DNA of 64,000 nucleotides, from positions 2,232,001 to 2,296,000 of the forward strand of contig CBDDIP010000002.1 of assembly GCA_965229005.1 (NCBI GenBank), written 5' to 3'. This DNA comes from CBDDIP01 sp965229005 (GTDB taxonomy: Bacteria > Actinomycetota > Acidimicrobiia > Acidimicrobiales > Ilumatobacteraceae). Under the pieces are notes generated by a model. The model was not told the DNA's origin. It searched no databases and saw only the letters and a program-made list of their open reading frames with translations. Below, one piece after another: positions 23,180-32,393 of the stretch; within the stretch, counting starts at the first letter, position 1, and each line of letters opens with the position of its first letter. The translations under genes and the position numbers were made by a program.

Positions 23180-24186
23180 CCACGCTCAACGCACAGCTCG
23201 GCACGAAGATCGAGACGACCTACGGCACGGCTGTGGTCGTTGACCGGTTCTGGGCGTTCGAGCGCGACACGCTCAAGCCGATCCCCGGGCGCACCGAAGC
23301 GGACGGCGAGCTGCGCCCCGGCTCGATCGCCATGGGCGTCGATCAGTTCGTGCCGTACGACGGTGGCGCCGAGGGCGAGGTCGAGCTCATCGTCCCGACC
23401 AAGGGCATGGGCTGGTGGCTCGACAAGGCGATCGGCACCGCCGTGTCGATCGGCGCGCCGACCGACAGCAACTCGTTGCAGACGTACACGCCCGGGGTCA
23501 ACAAGCTCGCCGGCAAGTCGTGGACCCACCAGCGCAACACCCCGTTCAACCCGGGCGGCGGCGATCAGGCGATCACGTTCGCCGGCGTCAAGTGCGACTC
23601 GTTCGAGTTCTCGATGGAGCTCGACGACTTCCTGCGGTTCGTCGCCACGCTCGACGGTCAGACCCACAGCACCGCCACCGCGTTGGCGACCGCGTCGTAC
23701 CCGTCGTTCGGCACGCTCGGCGCCGGCTCGAAGTTCCCGTGGTCGCTCGCCGCGATCACGATCGGCGGCAGCCAGGTCGAGACGACGCTGTTCAAGTTCC
23801 GCTGCGACAACAACCTCAAGACGGATCGCCGGTACCTGCGTGGGTCGGCGCTCAAGAAGGAGCCGGTGCGCAACGGCAAGGTCACCCCGGAGTTCGAGCT
23901 CGAGGTCGACTGGGTCGATCTGACGCAGTACACCCGGATCATGTCGGCCACCGCCAACGGTGCGTGCGCACAGATCGTGGCCACGTTCTCCGGCCCCGTC
24001 GCGCTCGCCGGCGCCACGGTGCCACAGCTCGTGATCACGCTGCCGGCATGCCGGTTCGACAACGACGCAGCACCGGGTGTGGAGAGCGACGAGGCGCTGA
24101 TGCAGCCGCTGTCGGGTGTGGTCCTCGACGACCGCACCAACCCGCTCTTCACGGTCACGTACCGCTGCCCTGACACCGCCGCCTGA
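23176..24186 (+). CDS. Major tail tube protein
   Basis: A 336-residue beta-rich protein. It begins LNAQLGTKIETTYGTAVVV, followed by FWAFERDTLKPIPGRTEADG and a repeated strand pattern (ITFAGVKCDSFEFSMELDD, TPEFELEVDWVDLTQYTRI, PQLVITLPACRFDND). This is the usual look of long-tailed phage tube subunits (about 300-340 residues). Position directly before tail completion, chaperone and tape measure genes supports it. GTG start. Confidence 0.8.
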   Translation: MTTLNAQLGTKIETTYGTAVVVDRFWAFERDTLKPIPGRTEADGELRPGSIAMGVDQFVPYDGGAEGEVELIVPTKGMGWWLDKAIGTAVSIGAPTDSNSLQTYTPGVNKLAGKSWTHQRNTPFNPGGGDQAITFAGVKCDSFEFSMELDDFLRFVATLDGQTHSTATALATASYPSFGTLGAGSKFPWSLAAITIGGSQVETTLFKFRCDNNLKTDRRYLRGSALKKEPVRNGKVTPEFELEVDWVDLTQYTRIMSATANGACAQIVATFSGPVALAGATVPQLVITLPACRFDNDAAPGVESDEALMQPLSGVVLDDRTNPLFTVTYRCPDTAA

Positions 24187-24629
24187 TGGCTGCAGCGGGG
24201 ATTCGGGTCAAGGGTCTGCGCGAGCTCCGCAAGGCGTTCAAGGCGGCCGGGTCGAAGGATCTCGACAAGCACCTCAAGACGGCGCACGTCAAGATCGCCA
24301 AGGTCATCCTCGACAAGGCCCGGCCGGGGTTGGCGGCGCAGTCGACGTCGGTCGCTGCGTCGGCCCGGGTGATCAACTCGGCGGCCGCTGCACGGATCAA
24401 GGTCGACAACGTGCGTGCCGGCGGCACGATCTTCGGCGCCCACCAGAACCAGCCGCGCATCGGCCCATCGGGTCGCCGGTTCGTTGGCTACAACCAGTTC
24501 CGACCGGTCGCCCGCGACATGCCGTACCACATCTTCCCCGAGGCCGACGAGGTCCTCGAGCCGATCGCCGACGAATACGAGAAGGCGCTCGTCGCCTTCC
24601 TCGACGAACAGGGGGTGCCCCGAGGATGA
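24186..24629 (+). CDS. HK97 gp10-like tail completion protein
   Basis: A 147-residue protein: GIRVKGLRELRKAFKAAG, helical KTAHVKIAKVILDKARPGL, then GAHQNQPRIGPSGRRFVGY and YHIFPEADEVLEPI. This is the gp10-type minor tail pattern (helical N-terminus followed by a basic G/R/F loop). It lies just after the tube gene, with a 1-nt overlap. Confidence 0.65.
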   Translation: MAAAGIRVKGLRELRKAFKAAGSKDLDKHLKTAHVKIAKVILDKARPGLAAQSTSVAASARVINSAAAARIKVDNVRAGGTIFGAHQNQPRIGPSGRRFVGYNQFRPVARDMPYHIFPEADEVLEPIADEYEKALVAFLDEQGVPRG

Positions 24630-25045
24630 CCACGACTCGCCGACAACCACAGGACCGTCAGCGGCCGAAGTCGGCCAAGCATGTGCAGCGCGATCGGCCG
24701 ATCAACGAGATCGACTTCACGTTGCGGATCGCGCCACCCGACGGGCCCAGCAACGCAGAGGGTGATCCGATCCCGGTCGATCTCCACGTGACGCTCCGCA
24801 AGTTCACCCTCGCCGAGCGCCAGCTCGCCGCACGGGCGCTCGCCAAGATGGTGCAACCGCCGACGGTCGAGTTCATCTACCTCGTTCACGGGTGGATCGT
24901 GTGGCGGCGCACGAACCCGACGTCGTCGCTGCAGGTGTGGATGGACAGCATCACCTTCGGTGACCTGATGGACGGCCTCGAGGGCCACGATCCCGAGAAC
25001 GTTGTATGGGACACGACGCCGGAGGGCTACGACCCGGAAGCGTGA
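24626..25045 (+). CDS. Tail assembly chaperone (G-like)
   Basis: A 139-residue protein immediately before the tape measure region. It starts with a basic flexible stretch, then INEIDFTLRIAPPDGPS, VDLHVTLRKFTLAERQLA, and FIYLVHGWIVWRRTNPT with an acidic end. Position and size match the first tail assembly chaperone. The ATG is in an ATGA overlap with the gp10-like gene. Confidence 0.65.
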   Translation: MTTTRRQPQDRQRPKSAKHVQRDRPINEIDFTLRIAPPDGPSNAEGDPIPVDLHVTLRKFTLAERQLAARALAKMVQPPTVEFIYLVHGWIVWRRTNPTSSLQVWMDSITFGDLMDGLEGHDPENVVWDTTPEGYDPEA

Positions 25046-25215
25046 AGCGGCGCCTGATCGACGCGTGGGTGCCGCTGTGGACACAGCTCGGTGTTCGACC
25101 AATCGACATCGAGCACATGACGCTCGACGACGCCCTCGTCGCCGAGATCTTCGCCGAGTCAGCACGCGCTGCGCTGCGTGCCTCCAGGCGAACCAATCGA
25201 CCCGTACGGAGGTGA
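25042..25215 (+). CDS. Second tail assembly chaperone segment (T-like, 57 aa)
   Basis: A 57-residue basic protein (RLIDAWVPLWTQLGVRPID, DALVAEIFAESARAALRA) in the -1 frame relative to the G-like gene. In many siphophages this segment is made as a frameshift fusion. Here a GTG exists in a GTGA overlap with the G stop, and no convincing slippery heptamer is visible, so separate coupled translation looks likely. Confidence 0.55.
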   Translation: MKRRLIDAWVPLWTQLGVRPIDIEHMTLDDALVAEIFAESARAALRASRRTNRPVRR

Positions 25216-25218
25216 CCG

Positions 25219-27528
25219 ATGGCGAAGCGTGCTGTGCTCATCGACGTCCTCGGTGACTTCAAGAGCTACATCTCCGGGTCGAAGTCCGCGGCGACGGCCA
25301 CCGGCACCTTGGATGCCGGGGTCGCCAAGCTCGGCCGGACGATCCTGTCGACGTACACCGCCAAGAAGGTCATCGACTTCGGGACCGCTGCCGTGAAGGC
25401 CGCCGTCGACGACGCAGCTGCGCAGACGATCCTCGCCAAGTCACTGAAGAACTCGACCGGGGCGACCGACGAGCAGATCGCTTCGGTCGAGAACTGGATC
25501 GACAAGACGCAGCGCCAGGTCGGCATCGCCGATGACCAGCTGCGCCCGGCGCTCGACACGTTGGTGCGTTCGACCAAGGACGTGACCAAGGCGCAAGATC
25601 TCCTGTCGCTCGCGATGGACGTCAGCCGTGGCACCGGCAAGGACCTGGAGACCGTGTCGGCGGCGATCGCCAAGGCGTACGCGGGCAACACCACAGCGCT
25701 GACCAAGCTCGTGCCCGGGCTCAAGTCGGCCGGCGAGAAGACGATCGATTTCGCCACGGCGCAGGAGCGGCTGAACACCCAGTTCGAGGGGCAGGCCGAA
25801 GCGTTCGCCAACACCGACGCCGGCAAGCTCGAGCGGATGCAGGTCACCTTCGGTGAGCTCCAGGAACAGATCGGTTCGGCGCTTCTGCCGGCGCTGTCCA
25901 AGGTGGTCTCCGTGATCGGCGCGGTGATGGATTGGTTCAACGGGCTCGACTCGTCGACGCAGAACGTCATCATCACCGTCGGCCTCGTCGCCGCCGGCCT
26001 GTACGTCGCGGTCACCGCGATCAACGCCGTGTCGGTGGCCGCGTCAAGTCTCGGCATCACCATCGGCTCGGTCATGCCGTGGCTGCTCGCGATCGGTGTC
26101 GCGATCGGTGCGGTGATCGCTGCAACGGCGGCCTTCTCCGACGAGGAGGATCAGAGCGCGAAGGCGACCAAGGCCTACTCGGACAGCTTGAAGCAATCGG
26201 CCTCGGCGGTCGATCTTCAGACCATCGCCGTGCTGTCCGCCGTCGACGCGCAGCGCCAGTACGGCAAGTCGATCTACGCCGACGTCGAGAAGAAGGCCCG
26301 CGACGGCGTCGCCGCCAGCACGGCGATGACCGACGCGATGAACGCGCTCGATATCAAGATGAGCGACGTCACCCTCGCCAGCCACGACCAGGCCAAGGCG
26401 CAGGAGCTCCGCGCCAAGATCAGCAAGTACGCAACCGACAACGACATCGACATGGGTGAGGCGTTGCTCGATCTCGCCGACGGTTCGACATCCGTCAACG
26501 CCGGCCTCGCCGGGCTCAACGCAGTGCTGGCGAGCAACGCCACGGCGGCCGAGAACTCCACCGAGCAGAACCTCGCGCTCGCCCGTGCTGGCGATGTCAC
26601 CTCGATCTCGATCCTCAAGCAGCAGGGCGCGCTCGATCTCCTGACCCCGGCCGAGCAGGCTGCCGCCGAGGCGGCGCTCGACGCAGCCGCCAAGGCCGGG
26701 AACCTCGCCTCCGCCCAGGATGCGCTCGGCGTCATCCTCGACGGGACCACATCGGACTTCAAAGAGCAGAACGACGCGATCGCCGATCAGCAGGCCAAGC
26801 TCGAGAACCTGTTCGACGCGGTGCGCTCGGCGATCGATTCGCAGTACGGGCTCAAGGACGCGACCAAGGACGCGACCGATGCGATCTTCTCGTACAACCT
26901 GATGTCGCTCGACGGGGCCCGCTCCGCCGACGAACTCGCCGTCGCACAGGAGGACGCTGAGAAGGCCGCACTGAAACAGGCCGACGCCGCCGTGCGACTC
27001 GCCGAGGATCAGGCCAAGGCCAACGGTGCGACCCTCGACGCCAAGGCGAAGAACGATCTGATGGCCGCCACCCTCGACGGGCTCGCCGCGAAGATGGCCC
27101 CCGGCTCGCCCGCTCGAAAGAACCTCGAGGCCTACGCCAACGAGTTCAGGAACTTCCCCTCCTCCAAGAACGCGACGCTCACCGTCGATCTCGTCGCTCG
27201 CGTCACGCAGGGTGTCGGCACGCTGCGCAAGCAAGCCCATGGCGGGTCGTTCCGTGCCGGCGAGGCGATGATCGTCGGCGACAGGTTCGGCGTCGGCTCC
27301 CCGTCCGCTGAGGCTGTGGTGTTCGACCGACCGGGCACTGTCGTCCCGAGGGTCAACATGGCCATGGGCGGCGGCGGCGGTGGCGGCGGCTCGCTCGCCA
27401 TCGCGGTGAGCGTGCAGGGGTCGGTGATCTCCGAGCGCGAGCTCAAGGCCGTCGTCGCTGATGCGGTGATCGAGGCGACGCGGGCCAACGGGCGCAGCCC
27501 GCTTGCCTACAGGGTGGCTCCGCTGTGA
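25219..27528 (+). CDS. Tape measure protein
   Basis: A 769-residue protein that sets tail length. Helical N-terminus with LVRSTKDVTKAQDLLSLA and MDVSRGTGKDLETVSAAI, the standard phage tail tape start. Hydrophobic segments occur at about residues 250-310 (VIITVGLVAAGLYVAVTAI and WLLAIGVAIGAVIAATAAF). A long Ala-rich helical middle is followed by a C-terminal region with AHGGSFRAGEAMIVGD and a Gly run. Good ribosome-binding site (ggaggtga). The length would predict a tail of about 115 nm by the usual rule of thumb. Confidence 0.9.
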   Translation: MAKRAVLIDVLGDFKSYISGSKSAATATGTLDAGVAKLGRTILSTYTAKKVIDFGTAAVKAAVDDAAAQTILAKSLKNSTGATDEQIASVENWIDKTQRQVGIADDQLRPALDTLVRSTKDVTKAQDLLSLAMDVSRGTGKDLETVSAAIAKAYAGNTTALTKLVPGLKSAGEKTIDFATAQERLNTQFEGQAEAFANTDAGKLERMQVTFGELQEQIGSALLPALSKVVSVIGAVMDWFNGLDSSTQNVIITVGLVAAGLYVAVTAINAVSVAASSLGITIGSVMPWLLAIGVAIGAVIAATAAFSDEEDQSAKATKAYSDSLKQSASAVDLQTIAVLSAVDAQRQYGKSIYADVEKKARDGVAASTAMTDAMNALDIKMSDVTLASHDQAKAQELRAKISKYATDNDIDMGEALLDLADGSTSVNAGLAGLNAVLASNATAAENSTEQNLALARAGDVTSISILKQQGALDLLTPAEQAAAEAALDAAAKAGNLASAQDALGVILDGTTSDFKEQNDAIADQQAKLENLFDAVRSAIDSQYGLKDATKDATDAIFSYNLMSLDGARSADELAVAQEDAEKAALKQADAAVRLAEDQAKANGATLDAKAKNDLMAATLDGLAAKMAPGSPARKNLEAYANEFRNFPSSKNATLTVDLVARVTQGVGTLRKQAHGGSFRAGEAMIVGDRFGVGSPSAEAVVFDRPGTVVPRVNMAMGGGGGGGGSLAIAVSVQGSVISERELKAVVADAVIEATRANGRSPLAYRVAPL

Positions 27529-29864
27529 GCGGCCGCTCGAGGACGATCACCGAGTTCGGTGCGGCGACGCCGATCGGCGGGTTGGCAACGCCGTGGTCGA
27601 CTGCAGTGTCGTGGACGGACATCTCGGGCGACGTCGTCGAGTGGTCGACGGGTGTGCGCGGGCGGGCGTCAGAGTTCGCCGGGCTGTCTGCGTGCGACCT
27701 GAACGTCAAGATCGACGGCTCCGGCCCGCCAGCGGGCACGTACGACCCGGAGAACGTGAGCTCGTCGCTGTATCCGAACTGGACGACGTCTCGTCGGATC
27801 CGGGTGCGCGAGCAGGTCAACCTGATCACCCTCGCCGAATCGACCGGCGGCTCCGCTGCGTGGGTCGCCGGCGCCAACACGACGATCGTCACCGATGCGC
27901 TCGCCAACACGATCACGAACGTGACCGGTGTGGACAGGCTGACCGCCACCGCCGGCGGTTCGATCAACGCGACCACAGCGGCCGGCACGGCCGGGTTCCG
28001 GGTCAACGTCGGCGAGCCGTTGAAGGCAACGGTGTGGTTGAAGGCTCAGACCACAGGTCGCACCGCGACGTTGGGGATCCGCTGGTACACCGCCGCCGGC
28101 GCCACCGTGTCGACGACCACCGGCAGCGGTGTGGCCGACATCACCGGCGGCTGGACCAAGGTGACCGTGACCGGCACGGCGCCGGCCACCGCAGCGTTCG
28201 GTGCGCTGATCCTCACGATCGCCAGCGCCAGCGCAGCGGAGCGGCACTACATGGCGGCAGCGACGATCGTGCCGATCGACACGGACCTCGTCAACGCCCC
28301 CTACGCGGAGGTGTGGTTCGCCGGCGGGCCGTGGCCGATCTTCGACGGGATCGTCGAGACGATCGACCCCGAGCACGACTACCCGGAGGCGCAGACCGTT
28401 GTCGTCGACGCCCTCGATGCGTGGGCGTACATCGCCGCCCAGGAGATGGGCGACTCGATCTGGTCGACGTGGGTCACCCGCTCGAAGCCTGACGCATGGT
28501 GGCGCCTCGGCGACGCCGACACGATCGCTGTGGATTCCGTCGGGGTGAACAACGGCACCTACGTCGGTGGACCGGTCGCATCCGAGTCGCTCGTCACCGG
28601 CGGCACCGATGGCGGTCACACCTTCTCGACCCCCACACCGTTGGTCGATCCGAGCGATGCGCAGTACATGATCGCCGGCGCCCCGATCGGAATCACCGGC
28701 AAGACAACCGTCGCCGTGTGGATCCGGATTCCGCCCGGCACCACCATCATCGGCAACTACCTCGTGCAGATCGACGGTGGGGTGATCAAGCTGCAGCTCG
28801 GCACCTCGGGCTATCTCATCGCGTCCGCCCCGTTCGGCACGCAGTCGTTCGTGCCGGTCGACATGCGTGACGGTCAACGGCATTGCGTCGTGATGACCTT
28901 CGAGCTCGCCGCCGGCGTCGAGTACATCTCGATCAACATCGACGGCGGCACCTACACCGACAGCGACAACGCCGCCGGCGGCGCCTTCACGTCATTGCGC
29001 ACACTGGTCGGCGATCGGGCGATCAACACCGAGATCGACGAGGTCGTCGTGTGGACGGGTCGCACCTCGTTCGTTGACGCCTACTCGATCAACGCCGCCG
29101 GCCGTGCGCTCCGAGATCTCAAGGGCGACGTGGTCGCCAAGTTCCTCTTCAACATGGCCGGCGCACTCACCCTCGCCCAACTCTCGAGCCCGTCGCTGAC
29201 CACGATCGCCACCGCTCAACCCGTCGTCTCGTGCGATGCCACCGACTACCTCTCGCTGATCGAGGCGGCCGCAGTCACCGGTCGGGTCACCGCCTATGTC
29301 GATGGCACCGGCACACCACAGGTCGCAGCGATCGGGTACACCAACGTCGGCACGCTCGGCGGCGCCGGCTACCCGACGCGTGGCCGGCCCTCGGCGCCGC
29401 TCTCGGCGAAGTCGGTGCTGTCCGACGTCTCGGCCCAACGACCGAACCGGTCACCGGTGATCGCCCGCAACTCGACGACAGCAAGCGTGGTCGGTGCCCG
29501 CACCGCAACCGTGTCCACGCTGTCCGGTGACGCCGATGCGTTGCAGGTCGCCTCGTGGATCGTCAACCAGTATTCGACGGCGGTGCCCACGATCGCCGCT
29601 GTGGTTCCGGACACGACGCGCGTCGACGTGTTGCAGTGGTCGCTGCAACGTCAGATCGGCGATCTCGTCTCCGTCTCCACCACGGCGTCGGGCACGGGCA
29701 CCACGACGACCCGCGAGTGCCGGATCATCGGGATCCAGTGGGCCAAGAAATGGCCGTCGCTCGTGCCGCAGTGCGTGCTCTCGCTCGCACCGGTGCGGTT
29801 CCGCCCGTTCGTTCTCGACGACGCCACGTACGGGATCCTCGACACGTCACGGCTCGGTCTGTGA
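27525..29864 (+). CDS. Large minor tail protein with two carbohydrate-binding-like domains
   Basis: A 779-residue protein following the tape measure. The N-terminal part (VSWTDISGDVVEWSTGVRG) is the distal-tail type start. Residues about 105-240 look like a CBM-type beta-sandwich (GFRVNVGEPLKATVWLKAQ, GWTKVTVTGTAPATAAFGAL). Residues about 325-500 look like a LamG/concanavalin domain (DAWWRLGDADTIAVDSVG, ITGKTTVAVWIRIPPGTT, EIDEVVVWTG). The C-terminal part returns to the tail-type fold (VLQWSLQRQIGDLVSV). Probably receptor or cell-wall glycan binding. GTG start. Confidence 0.75.
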   Translation: MSGRSRTITEFGAATPIGGLATPWSTAVSWTDISGDVVEWSTGVRGRASEFAGLSACDLNVKIDGSGPPAGTYDPENVSSSLYPNWTTSRRIRVREQVNLITLAESTGGSAAWVAGANTTIVTDALANTITNVTGVDRLTATAGGSINATTAAGTAGFRVNVGEPLKATVWLKAQTTGRTATLGIRWYTAAGATVSTTTGSGVADITGGWTKVTVTGTAPATAAFGALILTIASASAAERHYMAAATIVPIDTDLVNAPYAEVWFAGGPWPIFDGIVETIDPEHDYPEAQTVVVDALDAWAYIAAQEMGDSIWSTWVTRSKPDAWWRLGDADTIAVDSVGVNNGTYVGGPVASESLVTGGTDGGHTFSTPTPLVDPSDAQYMIAGAPIGITGKTTVAVWIRIPPGTTIIGNYLVQIDGGVIKLQLGTSGYLIASAPFGTQSFVPVDMRDGQRHCVVMTFELAAGVEYISINIDGGTYTDSDNAAGGAFTSLRTLVGDRAINTEIDEVVVWTGRTSFVDAYSINAAGRALRDLKGDVVAKFLFNMAGALTLAQLSSPSLTTIATAQPVVSCDATDYLSLIEAAAVTGRVTAYVDGTGTPQVAAIGYTNVGTLGGAGYPTRGRPSAPLSAKSVLSDVSAQRPNRSPVIARNSTTASVVGARTATVSTLSGDADALQVASWIVNQYSTAVPTIAAVVPDTTRVDVLQWSLQRQIGDLVSVSTTASGTGTTTTRECRIIGIQWAKKWPSLVPQCVLSLAPVRFRPFVLDDATYGILDTSRLGL

Positions 29865-30190
29865 TGCGTCGCCCGGATCCCGAGGCGACGGTTGTCGATC
29901 CGTCGATCGAGTTCGTCTACGTGCTCCACCCGCTCGACGGTGATGCCGGGTGGCGGTGGGCTGTGTACATCGGCGTCGAGCTCCTGGAGTTCTGCGTCAA
30001 CTCCGGCGGCCGCCCGACGCGCCTCGAGGCGGATCTCGACGGGCAGACCGTCCTGTACTCGTTGCTGAACCTGATGCACATCGTCGGCGGCCAAACCTCG
30101 GTCGTGAACGTCGAGCACGACCACGACCCCACCGCCGGCCAAGTGCCGGCCGCCGTCGGCGTCGCACCGCACCTGACCGTGCTGCGCTGA
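29864..30190 (+). CDS. Small minor tail region protein (108 aa)
   Basis: A 108-residue protein with ATG overlapping the previous stop by 1 nt. It contains IEFVYVLHPLDGDAGWRWAV, FCVNSGGRPTRLEADLDG and VLYSLLNLMHIVGG. No family is known to me. Its position between the large tail protein and the endolysin suggests a tail-tip or lysis accessory role. Confidence 0.5.
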   Translation: MRRPDPEATVVDPSIEFVYVLHPLDGDAGWRWAVYIGVELLEFCVNSGGRPTRLEADLDGQTVLYSLLNLMHIVGGQTSVVNVEHDHDPTAGQVPAAVGVAPHLTVLR

Positions 30191-30213
30191 CCAACCCCAC
30201 ATCGGAGGACCAC

Positions 30214-31356
30214 ATGGCCCGCAACCGTGGCGTACCCGCGCCCGAGATCATCTTCGGTGATCACCATCCGGACGATGCCGTCGACGCCGGCGACACAGGT
30301 CGGATCCGCACGTTCCTCGCCAACCTCGTCGCCCCGCGCCGTGGGATCTGGCTCGACGATCTCGCCGACGTGCTCCGTGCTGCCGGCCTCCAGGTCGTCG
30401 AGGTCGACGGGTGGCGCACCCGTTCACGCAAGACGGGCGGCTTCGATCAGATCCTCGGCACGGTGTGGCACCACACCGCCAGCCCGGCCTCGGCCAACGA
30501 GGCGGCCGCCGTCGACTACATGGCCAAGCGCGCCGAGTTCTCGCCGATCTGCAACGTCGGCCTCGGCCGCACCGGCATCTGCTACGTGTCGGCCGCCGGC
30601 GCCTGCAACCACGCCGGCAAGGGCGGCCCGTACCCGGCACCGCCGGCGAGAGCATGGTTGGCGCAGGACCGGGCCAACACGACGATGCTCTCGGTCGAGC
30701 AGTTCTCTGCCGGCGACGGCGTCGAGGTCTGGCCGGCCGCTCAGATCGAGGCGTCGCTGATCCTGCGCGACGCGCTCACCGACCGCTACGTCTACCCGGA
30801 CGATCACAACATCGCTCACAAGGAGTGGTGTGGCCCGAGGACGTCGACGCCCGGCCGGAAGATCGACCCGCTCGGCGAGTGGCACAACGACCCCGCCGGC
30901 CTGTGGGCGCCCGGCTCGGACTGGGGCCCGGGCCAAGGGACGATCGCCGGTTGGCGCAACACCCCGTCACACCACATCGCACCTGAGCCGGAACCGCCGG
31001 TCGAGGTGCATCCCGATCCCGAGGAGGACGACATGGCCAAGGTTGCGATCTACACCGTCGAGAACGTCGACAGCGCTGGCCGGCCCACCGGCTCGAACGT
31101 CGACGCCCAGTTCATCGCGATGGTCACCGGCGGGCCCAACCCGGTGGCGTTGCACTTCGAGTGGACGGGCCCGGGCAGCGACCCGAAGGTGCAGGCCCGG
31201 GTCGCAGCGCACAAGGCCGCCGGCGCTCTGCAGCTGCACTGCTCGATGAACGACCTCGCCAACATCTCGTTCCTGTACGGCCGCAACGGGCTGCCGTGGG
31301 GTGACCGCTTCCACACGTGGAAGGGCGCCGAGTTCGCCGACGTGATCGGCGGCTGA
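30214..31356 (+). CDS. Endolysin: N-acetylmuramoyl-L-alanine amidase
   Basis: A 380-residue lysin with an Amidase_2/PGRP domain at about residues 75-225: GTVWHHTASPASANEAA (zinc His at 86/87), MLSVEQFSAG, then HNIAHKEWCGP and GRKIDPLGEWH (His 202, Asp 218). It cuts the amide bond between muramic acid and the stem peptide. An acidic Pro linker (about 255-275) leads to a separate 105-residue C-terminal domain (KVAIYTVENVDSAGRPTG), possibly a wall-binding module. Ribosome-binding site ggagg. Followed by membrane proteins that could form the lysis cassette. Confidence 0.88.
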   Translation: MARNRGVPAPEIIFGDHHPDDAVDAGDTGRIRTFLANLVAPRRGIWLDDLADVLRAAGLQVVEVDGWRTRSRKTGGFDQILGTVWHHTASPASANEAAAVDYMAKRAEFSPICNVGLGRTGICYVSAAGACNHAGKGGPYPAPPARAWLAQDRANTTMLSVEQFSAGDGVEVWPAAQIEASLILRDALTDRYVYPDDHNIAHKEWCGPRTSTPGRKIDPLGEWHNDPAGLWAPGSDWGPGQGTIAGWRNTPSHHIAPEPEPPVEVHPDPEEDDMAKVAIYTVENVDSAGRPTGSNVDAQFIAMVTGGPNPVALHFEWTGPGSDPKVQARVAAHKAAGALQLHCSMNDLANISFLYGRNGLPWGDRFHTWKGAEFADVIGG

Positions 31357-31360
31357 CCCC

Positions 31361-31726
31361 TTGACGGCGGAGTTCAGAGTTCGGCGCCGGCACGAGCGTT
31401 TGCTGTCGGGGTTCGTCGTCGGTGGCTTCTCGTTGTCGGCAGTCGGGTCGCTGCTCGGCTTCACGCCACCGTGGCCGGCGCGTGTGGTCTGGGCTGGGCT
31501 CGCAGCGGTCGCTGCGATCACGGTCCTGTTGCACGCGGTCCGCCCGACGCTGCACCGGTTGCAGCTGTCGACGGTGGCCATGTCGGTTGCAGCGTTGGCG
31601 CGTGGCCTCGGGTACGCGACGACGTCGGCAACGGTCGGCGGCCGCATGGCCGCCGCCGGTGCGTGGCTGGTCGTTGTCGCGTTGATCGGATTGCGTCACC
31701 GTGCCGCCCGTGAGGGGTTCCTGTGA
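31361..31726 (+). CDS. Holin-like membrane protein, four segments (121 aa)
   Basis: Starts 4 bp after the endolysin with TTG (no better start in frame). Hydrophobic stretches: FVVGGFSLSAVGSLLGF, VVWAGLAAVAAITVLL, STVAMSVAALARGLGYA, AAAGAWLVVVALIGL, with basic ends. A small four-pass protein directly after an amidase is a good holin candidate. GTGA overlap with the next gene. Confidence 0.6.
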   Translation: MTAEFRVRRRHERLLSGFVVGGFSLSAVGSLLGFTPPWPARVVWAGLAAVAAITVLLHAVRPTLHRLQLSTVAMSVAALARGLGYATTSATVGGRMAAAGAWLVVVALIGLRHRAAREGFL

Positions 31727-32094
31727 GCTCGTCAGCGCATGCCATCGCCGGCGTCACGGTGGTTGCGGCCGCCGGGAAGTTGGGCATCGCCCTGTCGCAA
31801 GCAGTGATCGCCACCGACGACTCGCCGAAGTCGATCTTCGCTCAGGCCGGGGTGTTCGCTGTGGCGTTGGCGATCGCCTGGTGGATGCTCAAACGCTCCG
31901 ACACTCGTGAGGCCGCCGCTGCGTCGGCGGCCCGCAAGGAAACCGATTCGGTTCGTGCCGAGCTGGCCACCGAACGCCGAGATCACCAGGCGGTGCTCGT
32001 CGAGCTCGCCACGTTGCGCGCCGAGATCACCGTGCTGCGCGCCCACATGACCCACCCAACCCAACCGCCCACACCTGGAGGCACCACACCATGA
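31723..32094 (+). CDS. Membrane protein with coiled coil, holin/spanin-like (123 aa)
   Basis: Two hydrophobic parts (AIAGVTVVAAAGKLGIALS; FAVALAIAWWMLKR), then a charged helical coiled-coil (SVRAELATERRDHQAVLVEL, ATLRAEITVLRAHM) and a Pro/Thr tail. It could be a second holin or an anti-holin in the lysis cassette. GTG start; ATGA overlap at the 3' end. Confidence 0.55.
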   Translation: MSSSAHAIAGVTVVAAAGKLGIALSQAVIATDDSPKSIFAQAGVFAVALAIAWWMLKRSDTREAAAASAARKETDSVRAELATERRDHQAVLVELATLRAEITVLRAHMTHPTQPPTPGGTTP

Positions 32095-32393
32095 GCTGGC
32101 AACTGTCCATCGCCGACGTCGACAAGTCGGAGATCTCCGATCTTTCCCCGGATCCGCAGACCGCACCCGAGGGGTGTGAGCAAGCGGCCGCCGAGCAGAT
32201 CGACGCGGTCCTCGAGGCGCTCGAGAACCTCGCCGGCGTCGTCGGCCGCCCGGGCGACAAGCTGATCGTGTCGCTGTCCGGTCATGCCAACCCGGACCAC
32301 GGCCCGTGCGAGGGTTGGGCCGACGAGCGGATCTCGATCACGATCACCGCGCACCCGGCCCCGCCCGCTGTGGACGAGGACGGCGAAGGGTGA
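32091..32393 (+). CDS. Hypothetical protein in lysis region (100 aa)
   Basis: A 100-residue soluble acidic protein: LSIADVDKSEISDLSPDPQ, helix QIDAVLEALENLAGVV, strand KLIVSLSGHANPDHG and RISITITAHPAPP. Coupled on both sides by 4-nt overlaps between two membrane protein genes. Function is unknown. Confidence 0.5.
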   Translation: MSWQLSIADVDKSEISDLSPDPQTAPEGCEQAAAEQIDAVLEALENLAGVVGRPGDKLIVSLSGHANPDHGPCEGWADERISITITAHPAPPAVDEDGEG

